A stretch of 64,000 bases of DNA, taken from the NCBI RefSeq assembly GCF_947179165.1, contig NC_077239.1, positions 30,456,134 to 30,520,133 of the forward strand, written 5' to 3'. Origin of the DNA: Solanum dulcamara (taxonomy: Eukaryota; Streptophyta; Magnoliopsida; Solanales; Solanaceae). The notes under the pieces are model-generated. The model saw only the letters and a program-made list of their open reading frames with translations, was not told the DNA's origin and ran no database searches. Every line of letters begins with the position of its first letter. The first letter of the stretch is position 1. Positions 1 through 12,899 of the stretch are shown piece after piece. Both the position numbers and the translations under genes were made by a program.

Positions 1-1383
1 AGTTGTTCCTTACATCCTAAGCTTCACAAACTCTATATATACACACTTATATGCACCTATAAACAGTTCATAATTGAGCTTAAATCGGTAGATTTTTCAT
101 ATGATCCTACCTTGATGAAACTTCCGTAGAACTTCATAAAAATGATCATAAAAGAGTTTCAAGATGTTTACCTTGGCAAATCAAGTATAAATCTTGAAGA
201 ACAATCAAGAACAACAAATTCCAATCTCCAAAAAATGGCTCAAAACACATCTAATAGAAGGGGAAAACAATTGCAAAGCATAAAGAATGCATTTCTAGGC
301 ACGAGGTGAACTTTAATAGTAAAAATTGGTAAAAATGCACCTTAATAACTCAAGAACTCCATTGGAACCCTCTCTTAAGCTATCTCACTATTTTGGGATG
401 GAAAAAAATATTTTTGGATCTTAAAAGTCGAATTACAGACTTATACCTTCTTTTTGACCTAACCCTATTCACGACCTAGTTTTAGCCCAAGCAGTCTGTG
501 GTAAAATAGTCATAACCTTTTACTCTGATGTCTGTTAAATGTGTGGTTTTTTTGTTGCAAACTAGACTCATACACCTTTGATTTGATAGATTGTGGAACC
601 CACAAATCTTTTTATATTGGGAGAAATGATTTGAGACATTTGGCCCAAAGTTCAGAAAATTTATTAGAAAAACTTATGATAACTTTTGCCGACATTTATT
701 TTACAACTTTCTTGACTCCAAAACTTAACATATGACTATTTTGCTATTATACACATTATTCTTAGAATATTTTGACACTCTAATTCTTATCCTGAATGTT
801 CAAGTTATTTTAAACTTTTCGAATGGGCAATGTGCTACCTAAGCCATTTCTTTAACCACAAACCTTTATTTGAAGGATTCCTTTGACCTAAAAATTTAGT
901 TTTGTTCCTTGATATTATCATAAATTTTCATTCTTATTCTCACGATGTGCTACACCAAATCATAAATACTTAATATAACCATACCACGTTACGTATATTA
1001 TGTAAGAGAAGAGAAAAAACACATGGGGTCTAACAATAGAATAAAAGTATTTATATAGCTTAATATATTAATAAAGGATACAGAAAATTATATAACTTAA
1101 TGTATTAATATATCAAACAAGTTAAATTACAAGTATATCAGTTTAGCATATGAACACAATAATTTAAATACACTAAATCTTATGAATACACATATATCAT
1201 ATACATATGAACGTCCCTGTTGTTAAATAAAAACTCAATACAGTGGACAACCCAAAAACAAGATATGACATGGCACTTTGTGATTATCCAAAAAGTGTAT
1301 TCAAAAATATTTATATACATATGACACTAGAAAATAAAGTAAAGTATCAAGATGTATAGAAATTGAACTATTTATAAAAAGTA
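1..1383. other. AT-rich non-coding DNA, possible old LTR remnant
   Basis: No gene is recognised. The sequence is AT-rich, and the only open frames are short, without conserved motifs. The stretch around 430-760 has the wording of plant LTR sequence (a run ending in a phrase like gattgtggaacccacaaat), so an old LTR fragment is possible. I cannot see its ends or a target-site duplication. The remainder (760-1383) shows nothing beyond AT-rich tracts. Confidence 0.3.
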
Positions 1384-1654
1384 TCAAGTTTTAAAGAATA
1401 CAAACCTCAATCTCTTCATCCTTCTTTTTTTGATGTAATACTTTTTTTCACTGCTACCGAAATTAACACTGTTGACATTTCTTCTTTTTAAAAGATTATT
1501 TTTCATATTTAAAGGTTTTGAACCTTTTTTCCTCTTTATTGATATTGCCAATTTAGTTTCGTCAAGTAGATTCAAAGGTATAGTCTCATTAACCTTCTTT
1601 GTTCTTCTTTCATTCTCCAATGCAGCAATAAAGTCTGAAATTTTATCTTTCTCT
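1384..1654 (-). pseudogene. Unidentified Lys/Arg-rich reading-frame remnant cut by a solo LTR
   Basis: On the minus strand a frame stays open from the LTR border at 1654 down to a stop at 1384-1386, about 89 codons. It has no ATG at its upstream end and simply runs into the LTR, so it looks like the downstream part of something interrupted. The product would be strongly basic, with KRKKGSKPL and IKKRRMKRLR among its runs and an acidic, Glu-rich beginning (ALENERRTKK). On the other side of the LTR the same strand has short open frames (4350-4950), but the junction frame contains a stop, so the two sides do not join cleanly without an intron. I do not recognise a family. It may be a host exon, or chance coding in AT-rich DNA. 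Confidence 0.25.
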
Positions 1655-4349
1655 TGTCATGACCCAACCCCATAGGCTGTGACTGGGGTCCGACCTGGAC
1701 CCCCATATACATATCTATCAACTGTGGTCAAGTAAAATCAGAACCCCAGTAGGGTATAACATTTTCATACACATATAGCTTCTTTTATCATAATATAGAA
1801 GGGCACGTAAACCGATAAGGCTGCCATATATATAAACCTTCACAACATTTCATTTAGACCCAGCTGAGCAAAACTTACACTTACAACCCATATATACATG
1901 TCTATAGTCCTTTAAGAGTAGTGACGCTAACATATGGTGAGACAAGGCCCCCGTTGTACCTCTGTAGAACCAAAAGTAATATGTACATCAAGGATCAGCA
2001 CCAAAACTAGGCTCCCATCTAATGGAGCTTCTTATAAATTGGCTGAGTAGAATCCTAGGTTGGCGGACTCCCAAAACCTATATTTGTACCTGCAGACATG
2101 AAATACAGCCCTCTAAAGAAAGAGGGTCAGTACGACATATGTACTGAGTATGTAAAACATAACATAATATGACCAGAAGCATATCTGAAATAGAGAAGTA
2201 AGGGATAAAATATCACATCAGAAACTTATACCTGGGGAAGTAAAATCATGCATGCTTGATTTTATAATATAGACAGCCCTATCAGGGATTCGATGAATCA
2301 TATCGATAGAACCATTACCTCTTTATTACAGCACATCATCACATATATACATACGTATCCCGACCCTCTAGTGAGGAGTGGTGGACAATGTAGTAGAATT
2401 GAGCATGAATCTGATAACTGGCCCGGGACTCGGAGAAGACGTGTTATAGTATATATGAGTAGAGTAATAGGAAACAAAACATAGTTTAAATCATTATCTG
2501 AGACTCAATAAAGTCATCAAGCGAACCATCACTTGGAGATTCGGGTAGGAAGTATCTAACGTATACCCTCTAAATGTCACTAAGGACTATATAAAAAGGA
2601 GTTCTGGGCATTGGTTATCTCAGAGCCCTTTTTTTAAAAGCAGAGTTTTGTCTAATCAATCACTATACAGTCACTTAGAAGACTCAATAAATAGGGGTTT
2701 ATCTATTTAAGAGTCTTAACATCCAGAAGTGATCAAGAATCCTGAAGTCATATTCAGAACCTAAGAATGAAGTTGCACCAAAGCTTACATCATCCATAGT
2801 CTACATCTAAGACATGCCAAAAGAAAGAAGAGATAGTTTCATATACCTGTTACGGGTTACTTTTTATCCCATTTGTCTCGTCGTTCTTTGAATCTAAGTA
2901 ACATAAAAGCAATACGAGTATTAAAAACCCTTGGCTTTCCAGCACCTTAGGCTACACATGAGTATTCATAGAACTCAACCCCTCGTTCGCCTTCTCGACT
3001 AGTTCCTTAACCAGTTAAGGAGTTCACGAAAATCGGGCAGCACCTCCCCTATAACATGCCCTATCCGAATTCCGTTTTACTCCCAAACCTTAGAATCCAC
3101 AACAACCACAAAAACCAGAAACTAAACCACATAAAAATATCAAAATATGACTCAATATAAGTTCCAAACAACTCGCCCAAAACTACAATACCAAAAGAGG
3201 GTTTTTAATCCTTATTTCATAAAACCGTTAACTACGTGATATAGAGGGTCATGTGGATGAAACCAGAAGCACCCATGCCCTATTTAAAACATATTCCATC
3301 ACCTTAACACACCACCACACGACCAGCATCCACACATCACAAATACAATGCACTATTCAACTTCAATTTAGCTACGACGACTTCAATTTAGATTGTTTTG
3401 AACGTTGGGCATTTCCACAGATTTTTTATACTTCCAGCCATGTATAATGTATAATACACTTCATAAAAATCCCATAAAGTCCAAATTGAAAGGAGAAACC
3501 TTACCTTACCCAAAATTGGCTAAAATTTGCCAAAACTCGCCTCGGAACTTCTCTAAACGTGCTGAAATTGAGCGGGCTGTTTGTATCCCTTGTTTGCTGC
3601 TCTAGATTGAAAATTTTCATTATTAAACACCATAGGATACCTCAAATAATTAATTCATGGAATGAAATCAGGCCTTACCTCTTTTCCTTGGCAAACTTGT
3701 AGCTCCCTCCTTAGGTTTCCTAAGTTTTTCTCTCAACTCTCTCTTATTTTCTAAGTGATAAAGGATGAGTTTAATTGAAGAATAGTCATCAACACACATA
3801 TATATAATTCCTTAGTAGGTGACATGTGTCAGCCCCTAAGGGTGACACGTGTCAATCCCTTATTGGGCCACCTCAACCATGCAACCAATGAGGGCTGCCA
3901 CATGTCCTTGGTGGGGACCACCCCTAAGTAGGTGGGTCACCTACTTGACCCCAAGAAGGTGGGTCACCTACTTTCTTGAGGTGCTGCCACATGTCTCCTT
4001 CCTAGGCTGCTATGTTTCCTTCTCTTCTCTTCCTCGTGGGTTCATAATCTCGTCTTATTTTAAAAGCCTATGTAATCCATGCTACATAAGTTTGGTATAT
4101 ACTCAAGTAGCTTAAGTATGTAAGGCTTCTAAGTTAGTAGCTTACGTAGGTAAATCGAGTCCTACGACTCATTACTGGGCCTCCAACTCCTTTCGGATTC
4201 TTATAACTCTATTTCCAACCTTTTCTACTGTGGGGTGTCGTATTCTTCTTTCCTTAGGGTTTTTGATGTGTGTGAACAGTAGGGGTCTCATGGCCACTTT
4301 CAATAAGGTTAGGAACACGTTTCAAGGTTCAAAAGTGTGGGGTGTAACA
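1655..4349 (-). mobile_element. Solo LTR of a Ty3/gypsy-type retrotransposon
   Basis: On the plus strand the element begins TGTCATGACCC and ends GGTGTAACA, so in its own (minus) orientation it runs TGTTACACC...GTCATGACA with TG/CA termini. Flanking 5-mers are tctct (1650-1654) and actct (4350-4354), four of five matching, as expected for an aged 5-bp target-site duplication. No internal coding region or second LTR is present, so it is probably the product of LTR-LTR recombination. The right terminal 76 bp were later included in a 235-bp tandem duplication. The short open frames inside (for example 3849-4115) have no recognisable homology. Confidence 0.75.
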
Positions 4350-4743
4350 ACTCTTAAGTAATACACAAATTAAAAGAAGGAATTTCATCCAACAATTCAT
4401 CAAGTAAATGTATACCTCTTGTAACCCTCTTAAAAGAATTGATTTCCACCATTGTATTAGAGACAACAATTCTTCAATCCAAACCCCAGAAACCTTATGA
4501 AAATAGATGAACAGTAGGGGTCTCATGGCCACTTTCAATAAGGTTAGGAACACGTTTCAAGATTCAAAAGTGTGGGGTGTAACAACTATTAAGTAATACA
4601 CAAATTAAAAGAAGGAATTTGATCCAACAATTCATCAAATAAATGTATACCTCTTGTAACCCTCTTAAAAGAATTGATTTCCACCATTGTATTAGAGACA
4701 ACAATTCTTCAATCCAAACCCCAGAAACCTTATGAAAATAGAT
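4274..4743. repeat. 235-bp tandem duplication spanning the solo-LTR edge
   Basis: 4274-4508 is repeated as 4509-4743 with only a few substitutions. Each unit holds the last 76 bp of the solo LTR plus 159 bp of the flanking DNA. The duplication therefore happened after LTR insertion. It creates a second, isolated LTR terminus at 4584, which should not be mistaken for another insertion. Confidence 0.9.
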
Positions 4744-5132
4744 GAAACATATAAATGTATACAAAAATAATCTTCATAAAAATGAGAAAAAAATGCAATT
4801 AGGAAATACCTGATGAAGATGAATCACCAAAATCACTCTTAAAACCATGTAAGAAAATTGTGTTTGGGATGGAAAATGGGAAAAAAAAATTAAAAAATAA
4901 TTTATGAGATAGTGATATTGAAAGAGAGAGCATTGAAGAGGGTAAAACATAGAGAACAAATGCCTAAAAAGGGTCTGGCATAATTATTAGGCGTGTAATA
5001 ATTGTTTTTCTATTTAATACTATCTTATCAATATATAAAATTAAAAATAAATAATTATTAGTGTATAATTAATTTTACTATTTAATATTTAATTATATCC
5101 GTATAATATAAAAAAGGTAAACTATAGCTATT
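4744..5132. other. AT-rich spacer with a degenerate 71-bp direct repeat
   Basis: There is no gene. The sequence is very AT-rich. The phrase starting taattattag at 4981 recurs at 5052 with a similar continuation (both reach ctatttaata), giving a degenerate two-copy repeat of about 71 bp. The 5-mer ctatt at 5128-5132 is the left target-site duplication of the next solo LTR. Confidence 0.5.
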
Positions 5133-7284
5133 TGTAAAACCCCAAAAACTGAAAAGTCGGAATAAAAGAAAATTTATCAAAGTGTGACTGTCTCTGAGTC
5201 TACGACTCCATAGACAATTCGTAGTCACTTCTACAACTTGTAGGGCGAGTCGTAGAGTGACCTCTTGAGAATTGTTCAGGACCATCCTCAGAGGAAATCC
5301 TATGACTCCATAGGATGAGTTGTCATCCTATTGACGAGTCATAAGGACTACTCATACAAAAACTTCAGAGACCCTCAAATTTGTAAGTTTTCAAGACTTA
5401 CCGGACGAACGGTATTGATGAGTCATAAGGAAGTTTATGAGTCCTAACAACAACTCGCAATAAAACATCAGCGGTTGTGAAATCAAACCTTCCTCAGGTC
5501 TGCAACGATGACTCAAGTCTATGATTCATAGACTTGAAGACAACTCATACAACCCTAGTCGTAGATTAAAAATTCAAATTTAATGAAGGGTAATATTGTC
5601 TTTTTCCAAGTTTGGTGCAATGACCTAGACACTATTATGATCAAGTTCAATCCTATAATGACCCCACCCTTCAAAATTCCCTCTATTCTAAATTATTCTT
5701 CAAAATTTCTCTGAGGCAAGACTAAGAAAATCCTCTCAAAGTTCTCCTACAATTTCAAGCTAGGGTTCCAAGTTCTTCAAAGTTTTTCTTCAATTCTAAG
5801 TTGATTTTATCAAGGTATGTGGGGATTTATCCGTGGGTTCCTTTCACCCATGGAGTGCCAAGGTTTCCTCAAAGTGTTTTTCAAATTTCAATTGTCTATT
5901 AACCCTAGTTTTGATGAATTATATTGGGCTATTTCAATTACGTTTTAGTTGTTATCAATGATGATTGTAATCATTTTTTTACATTAAAGGCATGATTTCA
6001 AGTAGAATTATGAATGTCCATGCATTAAGCTATCTCAATCATGATTATGAAATTCAAAGATTAGTTTATATCAATTTTAAGTTCTATGATTTTCAAAGAA
6101 ATGCTTTTATGAATGAAGTTGACATTTTTGATTTAATGATAAAAGTTATGATGATGATCATTTAAGATCTAAGTAAATTACTATGGTGTGATAAGGATAA
6201 CTCTCATACAATCATATTTAAGATGGTGATAAGGACAATTCTCACACAATCATGTTTAAGATAGTGATAAGGACAATTCTCACAAAAGTTATGGATTCTT
6301 ATGAATCACTAACGTTGATGAGCTACTCTAATGATTATTTTCATGATGAAATTAATGATGATGCTTCTATGTTTTACTGAATTTCATGGAAATATTGACT
6401 AAGAACCAAGAGAACTTATAGGTGGGGTTCGGTCTGATAACATAGTTAGTTACCCAAGGGAATCCTACTAGCAACCTAAAGTCTCAAACTATGTTGCCCC
6501 CATAGGTTACCTTATGGATTAGCTAGTGGATCCATATATAACATACAAAGTTAAAGTTGGTCTCAAGGAGTCTACCTTGACAAGTAGCCTCTCTCTTCTC
6601 GATGTGGGAATTACATCAAATTTTATATTATAGCTCATATGTTCTTAAGACGTCGGTTAAAGGTCTTATCCCACATAAGTTGAATGTAAATATGTACATT
6701 TTACTATGAAGTTTTATGATTTATTAACCATAAGCTTTCATATGCTTTTAAGCTTTATTCATGTTCATTATGATTGGTCATGCATCCTATGTCATATACA
6801 TCATATCCGATTATTTGATCAGTCACATCTCACATACTTAGTGTCTTCTATGTACTATCGCATATTTTTCCTATATTGTCTCATCATGTAGGAATGGACA
6901 AAACTCATGCTCGTCACATTCATGGCTAGAGTTTGTTTAGTTTTAAAGTTGTCATTGATGAGTCCTCATTTATTGAGGATGGGACTTTCTTTTATGTTGA
7001 TTAATTTGACTATTCACTTACAATTCTGGTGAGCTAGGAGCTTGTCCTAAGCCCCCATCAAGTATAGACTAGAGGCATGTTTAGATGTTCAATTTGATGT
7101 AAGTTCATTTTGGACAATTGGATGGAGTTTACTCTCCTTTGACTGCTTGTTGATTTGTTTCTTCTACTTATATTACCATGTTCCTTTAACTTATGAATGC
7201 AATATATGCTCAGATGGTTTGGTTTGGTTCCTTCAGGTTATCGATCATTGTGTTATATCTACGCCCTAGACTCAGTTTGTGACA
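5133..7284 (+). mobile_element. Solo LTR of a Ty3/gypsy retrotransposon, perfect 5-bp TSD
   Basis: The element starts TGTAAAACCCC at 5133 and ends GTTTGTGACA at 7284 (2152 bp). It is flanked by identical 5-mers ctatt (5128-5132 and 7285-7289). Its start resembles the LTR starts of elements B and E in opposite orientation, and it shares the phrase around a gtgggttcctttcacccatg (5832-5851) with the LTRs of B read in reverse, so it belongs to the same broad LTR family. No primer site, polypurine tract or coding region is attached. The intact TSD makes a single clean insertion followed by LTR-LTR recombination the simplest history. Confidence 0.85.
6188..6300 (+). repeat. 38-bp tandem repeat inside the solo LTR, about 3 copies
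   Basis: Units begin gtgataaggaya at 6188, 6226 and 6264, so the period is exactly 38 bp. The first two units are complete and the third partial. Each contains an aaytctcayacaa phrase. It is an LTR-internal minisatellite. Confidence 0.8.
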
Positions 7285-7382
7285 CTATTTAATTATATAT
7301 ATATTGATGTTTACTATATCCTATAGTTTTTCCATATTAATACTCGATACATGAGCCTGTACCAGTATGGGTCCAATATATG

Positions 7383-10218
7383 TGTAATGAACCTCTAGTC
7401 CAATTCATTCATTTTTTGATATTTTCAGCATTTAAAGCTTTCATGTAGCGACCCCAAGTTATTTATGATTTTCTAGGACTAATAGTTTAGTCGCCTGGTT
7501 GTTCATTTAGGTTTTATCCCATTTCACTATTTTAGTGATCTTGGAGTTTGAACAGGTGAGTTCAGTCAAAATGTCAAGAAAATAGCCTCAGAATAAAATT
7601 TTAACGGTTTCATTAGCTTTAAAATGACCAAATTAGGTTGGTAGCATGGTCGATATAAGTATCGAGGTATTTAGTGCGAGTGTGGGGCCATTTGGTACTT
7701 TAGCCTTTAAAATTTGGCCTAAGGTTGATTTTGTTCATCATTCTTGGAATATGCACTTGGAATGAAATTTTGTCAGTGCGGTTAGCTCTAAAATATTGAT
7801 TTTTGTATAGAATGACCTTTCATGAGGGTTTTGAGGCTTTCGATCTCACTTCGAGCCTCTTTGTGGATTTTGGCTGACACTTGGATGTGGGACCCACTTT
7901 TATCAAGATAACCTCAGATCAAAATTTTGAATATGTCATTGAGTCTGAACGTCAAATTTGATAGGGTAGTATAAGTCATTTGCGTACATAGGGTTCTTGA
8001 TGAATTTTGAGCACCTTGTCAAAGTTTTTGATCTTGGACAAAACTAGTTGATGCAACTCAGTTGGTGCAGACCCAACTACCCGCTATGTTCGCAAGCCCT
8101 GGGGGCCAAGTTCATGAAGCCCAATCATCCAAGCCTACGCGATTGCAATGTCCTGTCCGTGTTTGCGAGGGTCAAGTATGCTGACCCTTCGCATTCACGA
8201 GGATAGCTCTGGAAATTGAGATGGTATAGGTTCCTGTGGGCTGCAATCACAAGCCTTGGGCTCCACGATCAATATGTCATGTTGGACTGATCTTTTTAAT
8301 GAAGGCAAGTCATGAATCAACCCGACTTCATTTATTGTTTTTTGTGATTTTGGGTGCTAAAAAGCTCCTAATTGAGCGATTCCAAGTATTAGGTGTTCCT
8401 AAAGTTCGTGGCTATGCGTGGGAGTGTTTAAGGAGCTTCGAAAAACTTCTTGTTTAAGTAATTTTGCACTCTTAGTTGCTTCCATGCCTCTTTATTGATG
8501 ATTAAATGTGTAAAATAATGCATGCACTGATTTACGTGTTTTCAAGCATCAAATTGTGTTGTATTTTAGAACCCAAGTTTGTTAAGCTCTAATATACCTT
8601 TTCATAGAGTCAAATTTGGCATAGTGCGGGTCCCACAATCTCGTTTTAGACCTAATTTTGAATTTGTCTATGAAAATGTTTAATTTTGTGTCAAAACATT
8701 CGTATTGATGCCGTGATTGATATTTTGATAGCGTGGCAGCGATTGGAGGTGATTTAGAGGTTGGAAATTTCAAATTGGAGGATTCAGAGCACGCTTGATC
8801 AGCTTTGAGATAGGCTACAATCTCCCATTTTGACTGAGCTTTGTTAGATATTGTTTAGTATATATTTCATGTGATTTAGGTTTGTATTTTCTGAGTTTAG
8901 GGATTTTTTCCTTCTATCCAATTTTCTTGACTCTGATTGAGCCTTAGAATAGCGTAGTCTCTTAAAATTCTTATTTTAGGCTCATGATTGTACATGTGTT
9001 TTGGATTGGTGAGTTCTATGGATGGGTATTGATGGACTTAGTCTAGGTTTGAGTCATAGATGTTTTATCATTTGATATACCACCCTCATAGCTAGGTTTA
9101 GCTTCCAATGGGGCTTGTTTATTGATGGTGTACCATTATACTAGTACCTGAGACCTCAATGGCTTGTCGTAGCCTTAGGTTTGGCTTAGTTGTGTTATTT
9201 GGGAGCTTAGATAACATATTTTAGGGTACGACAATGATACTAGAGATATTTTCTCCCCCTGTCTGGTTTTGAGCAATTTCTAGACTACTTAACTTTATGT
9301 ATAGCGATAGGCACTTGATGTCTTTATATCTATTATCTATTGTTGGGCCCAAGGCAGTATTCGAGGAGAGACTGGATCCTAGGCTACTTATTTTTCCTTG
9401 ATAGTATGGTATGACTCGATGTTATTTTTCAGATAGTGTGTGTCTTTTTTAGATGCTAGTAATGGCATGATTCCATTATTTGAGCATTTCATATGTTTGA
9501 TGGTACAATCATGATTACTCATGGAGTTTTACTACTGTTTTTGAGAAGGCTTTCTCATACTTTTACTACTTTATAAAACAGTTATAACAAGAGTTGTACC
9601 ACTTGGACTACTTTGATAAATTGGTTTTTAGACATATGAGGCATCGAGGACGTACTTTTTTTTCTACATGAGATATTAGAGGGACCTGTAATTTACTTTG
9701 TTTTTACTTGACTAGTGTGTATATCAATGCCTTTTCTTGCATGTGGATGGTATTACTGATGCCCCCGTGTATACTCTTGCTAGCTGGACTGATGCCCTTG
9801 GGAGTTTACTAGCTGGGTGGGTGGACCCTTTTCAGGTACTTATGGTTGGAGATTACTGATTTTTATTTATATCTAATGTGGTGTTGCCCTTTTATGCATA
9901 GACTTTGACACTCACTATCAAGTATCACTATGAGGATGCTATATAATAATATAAGTCCTAGTTTGAGCTTAGCAGTATATATGAACTTCCCGCATCCCCT
10001 ATGGACTCCTTTGGCTGGTGCACCATTGAACAGGATAAGGGAGAAAAATGGGTCAAACATGGCAGGCTAAGGGCCAGGGTGGGTCTAAATTTGGTTGATT
10101 ATATCTGATAGCCACCAATGATATTATCGATTTTTACTATAGATTTACATTCATTAGCTTCACGTATCACCAGCATACTTGTTTAGTGTTTGGTCCCCCA
10201 ATTTTATGGGGGACCAGG
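7383..10218 (+). repeat. Element A 5' LTR, first part (before nested element B)
   Basis: The first 2836 bp of the LTR begin tgtaatgaacctc, with a second conserved landmark gtagcgaccccaag about 60 bp in. Homologous landmarks recur in the 3' LTR of A (29241 onward) and in element C (52752 onward). The stretch at about 8050-8230 is a CpG-decayed block. Short open frames here, such as 8236-8457, are not conserved coding sequence. Confidence 0.8.
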
Positions 10219-12678
10219 TGTCACTACCCTACCTAGGACCTAACTGTAACACGATGGTTAGAATTATGAAAGACCCCAACCAAGCCTCTTGGCATAGCAT
10301 TCATAAGAATACATAGGGTGAATGAAATAAATAGCAAGGATCAAAGATACGGAAGCATAGTCTCAAATAGAACATAAGTCTCAAAATGAGAAAATGACAA
10401 CATATACTCTTTACTATACTTCTACTGTTCGAGATAGGGGTATAAGACAATCTCCTAGATCACCCAATATAAAAGGTAAAAGAAGTCATGAACTGATAAC
10501 AAATAAAATGTCTCATTCTCGTAACATGAGGACACACCAACAGTACAATATTGCTAACTTTAGCCACGAGCTTGAGGAGAATGAATGTGAATGCCGATCC
10601 CTATATTATGATATAATATAGGCAAAAGCATGTGTTATTACATGAAATGCACTAAGTATGTGTGAATATGCATGGACAATAAACATAGGGCATAGCCAAT
10701 ATGAATCATAGATGCAAGACCAATATCATTAAAACATAAATAAAGTTGTGAGAACATTAAAACACTTATCTCATTGAATAAAGTTGTGAGGCTGAGGGAC
10801 GACCAAGATGAGTATGCATTTTTATATAGGGGTCAGCACCTCCAAAAGAATGGAGGACTTCATTCAGTGACCCCGCGAACCAAGCATCAGATAAACCAAG
10901 TTTGGGTTGGGAAAAGGCCGGTCGGCTTATTGCAACCTTTGCATTCAAAACATCTACTAGAGATGGTAACAATCCAAACAATCCCTTTTCCATATTTTTT
11001 TGTCTTTGCCTTCAATAGTTGATGTTCTGGAGCAAGTGGGTTTTAAATGAACTCCCTCTCCCTGTAGGTTAAGCTTCCTCAAATAAATCATTCTTTATGA
11101 ATCAAGTACCATTCAAAATACGGGTTTGTTGTAGTACTCGTGCAACAATGCTCTAGATGATCTATCCCAAAGGTCTGAGTGATGAAAATTCATTAAAAAC
11201 ATCATAAGCAGCATAATAACTTACATATATGGGAGATAACCATAACCAATATTAAAACCATGCGAGCTATTACATAAAATCCAATGATCCCAACATCGAG
11301 AAGGAGGGAGGCTACTTTCCAAAGTAGGCTTCGTCCAATCATTATCATTATTATGTGCTATATGTGGATCCACTAGTTAGATAGTATTGGCAAACCTACT
11401 GTGGCAATGTATTTTAAGAGACTAGAGGCTGCTACTAAGGCCACTTGGTGCTAAGTAAATCATCCCATGAAATACATAATATATCAAGATAATAAGTCAT
11501 ACTTGTAATAATCAAAAGCTTTTCATAATCCTACTTCATAAACTTGTTCATAGGAATAGCTTATTATCATGTAATTCATGATAAGTAGGTGGAGGCCTTC
11601 CATAAACATCTTTAGGGTCTGAAGTCACCTTCCATGTTAAGAATCTTAAGTCACCCTCTATTAGAGTCTTGAGTCAGCTTCAAGGATCTTAAGTTACCAT
11701 TTCATTAGAGTCTTAAGTCACCTTCAAGGATCTCAAGTCACCCTTTCATTAAAATTGTTTGAAACATCATTAAAAAACTATGGCATTTAATTGAAGAAAT
11801 CATAATAGAATTTGAGAAGAAATCTTTGGGATTCCATGGGTGAAAGGAACCCATGTATGAAGTCCCACATACCTTAAACTTTTTAGCCCTAAATTAAAGA
11901 GAATGGAAGCTTGACCTTGAAGAAATCCTTTAAATTGCTTGAGAGAGAAGAAGACCTTTGAGAGAAATACTTGAGAGAGAAGGTTTTGTGATTTTGGGAA
12001 CTATGATGAGAATGAAAGGGTTAGAAGACTTTAGGTAGTTAATAGGTAAGAATCTAGTCCCAAAAACCATCAACATTCATTAATGAAATGTAGGAAAAAG
12101 ACCAAAATAACGCCAACTTAAAACTGAATTCAGACCCAAAACAAACCATCACCATGAATCGTTATAGGAAAGATGATCCATGGTCCCCTCTGTTGTGAGG
12201 ACTTAGAATTTTGGAAATAGGGTTTTGGGAAGGTTTCCCACTACAAGACCCACCACGATCTATTATTGGCATTACAGCCCGTGGTAGTCTGCCGTGGTGG
12301 TAGACTTGAACTTGAACTTGGGGGTTTGTAGGAAATGTTTTAGGACTTCCTCCATAGATACCTTTAAAGTTTGTGGAGGTCACTACAGTCTGTAGAACAT
12401 GGGCATAACGATGACCCTAATAGGGGGCCTGTAGGAGGGGTTCACCACAGAGGCCATAATGGACCGTGGTCTGCACTACGGATCATGATAGCCTCTCATG
12501 GTCGCCATCTCAGGAACCCAATGATAGACATGGACCATGGTGGCCCTTCACGGCCTGGGGTCCTCTTCATGGCCCATAGTGGACCTCATGAAGACCACTT
12601 GGTGCCAAAAGCTGTATTTTCCCAAAAATTTATCTTTTGATCCTCATTTTTTGGCTTTTCAACTTTTGAGATCTTACA
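10219..12678 (-). repeat. Element B 3' LTR (2460 bp)
   Basis: The plus-strand ends are tgtcactaccc and gatcttaca. It aligns with 16966-18799, but contains a stretch of roughly 480 bp (about 11970-12446) that the other LTR lacks. It holds the 30-bp-scale array of agtcacc phrases at about 11610-11760. Open frames here (10766-11022, 12162-12640) overlap on both strands and show no domain. Confidence 0.85.
11610..11760. repeat. Degenerate short tandem repeat (agtcacc units) in LTR B
   Basis: The phrase cttaagtcaccttcaaggat and variants recur several times at spacings of about 30-33 bp. The corresponding array in the other LTR of B lies at about 17990-18115, so the array predates the insertion of B. 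Confidence 0.6.
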
Positions 12679-12899
12679 ATATCTCCTCCTTGGGAATATT
12701 TCTCCTCGAATGGGACTCAAGATAGTATGGATGGAATAGGAAACGAACATAACAGTCCAACATGAATGCAAAATATCTCAACTTTAAAACTCATTTCATG
12801 AATATAAATGCATATGACACCACGAGAACAACTAAAACACATGACTTGGACTGGTTAGATCATGAAGAAACTAAATACCTCAACTAGAAACAAAAGGAA
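12679..12899 (-). other. Element B polypurine tract and 3' untranslated segment
   Basis: On the plus strand the first bases after the LTR are atatctcctccttggga, a purine tract on the minus strand just upstream of the 3' LTR, where plus-strand DNA synthesis starts in LTR retrotransposons. The same wording (atatctccc...cctcgaatg) recurs at 57019 next to the LTR of element E, showing family relationship. No coding region is seen between here and the end of pol at about 12900. Confidence 0.65.

Noticed and set aside
541..735. 64-codon open frame
   Set aside because: Short, AT-rich, no motif, and it lies in probable LTR-derived sequence.
4564..4764. Repeated short minus-strand protein (66-74 codons, twice)
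   Set aside because: The similarity of the two frames is explained by the 235-bp tandem duplication, and the frame runs into LTR sequence.
10766..11022. Overlapping open frames on both strands
   Set aside because: They lie inside the LTR of element B, overlap each other in opposite directions, and have no counterpart kept open in the other LTR.
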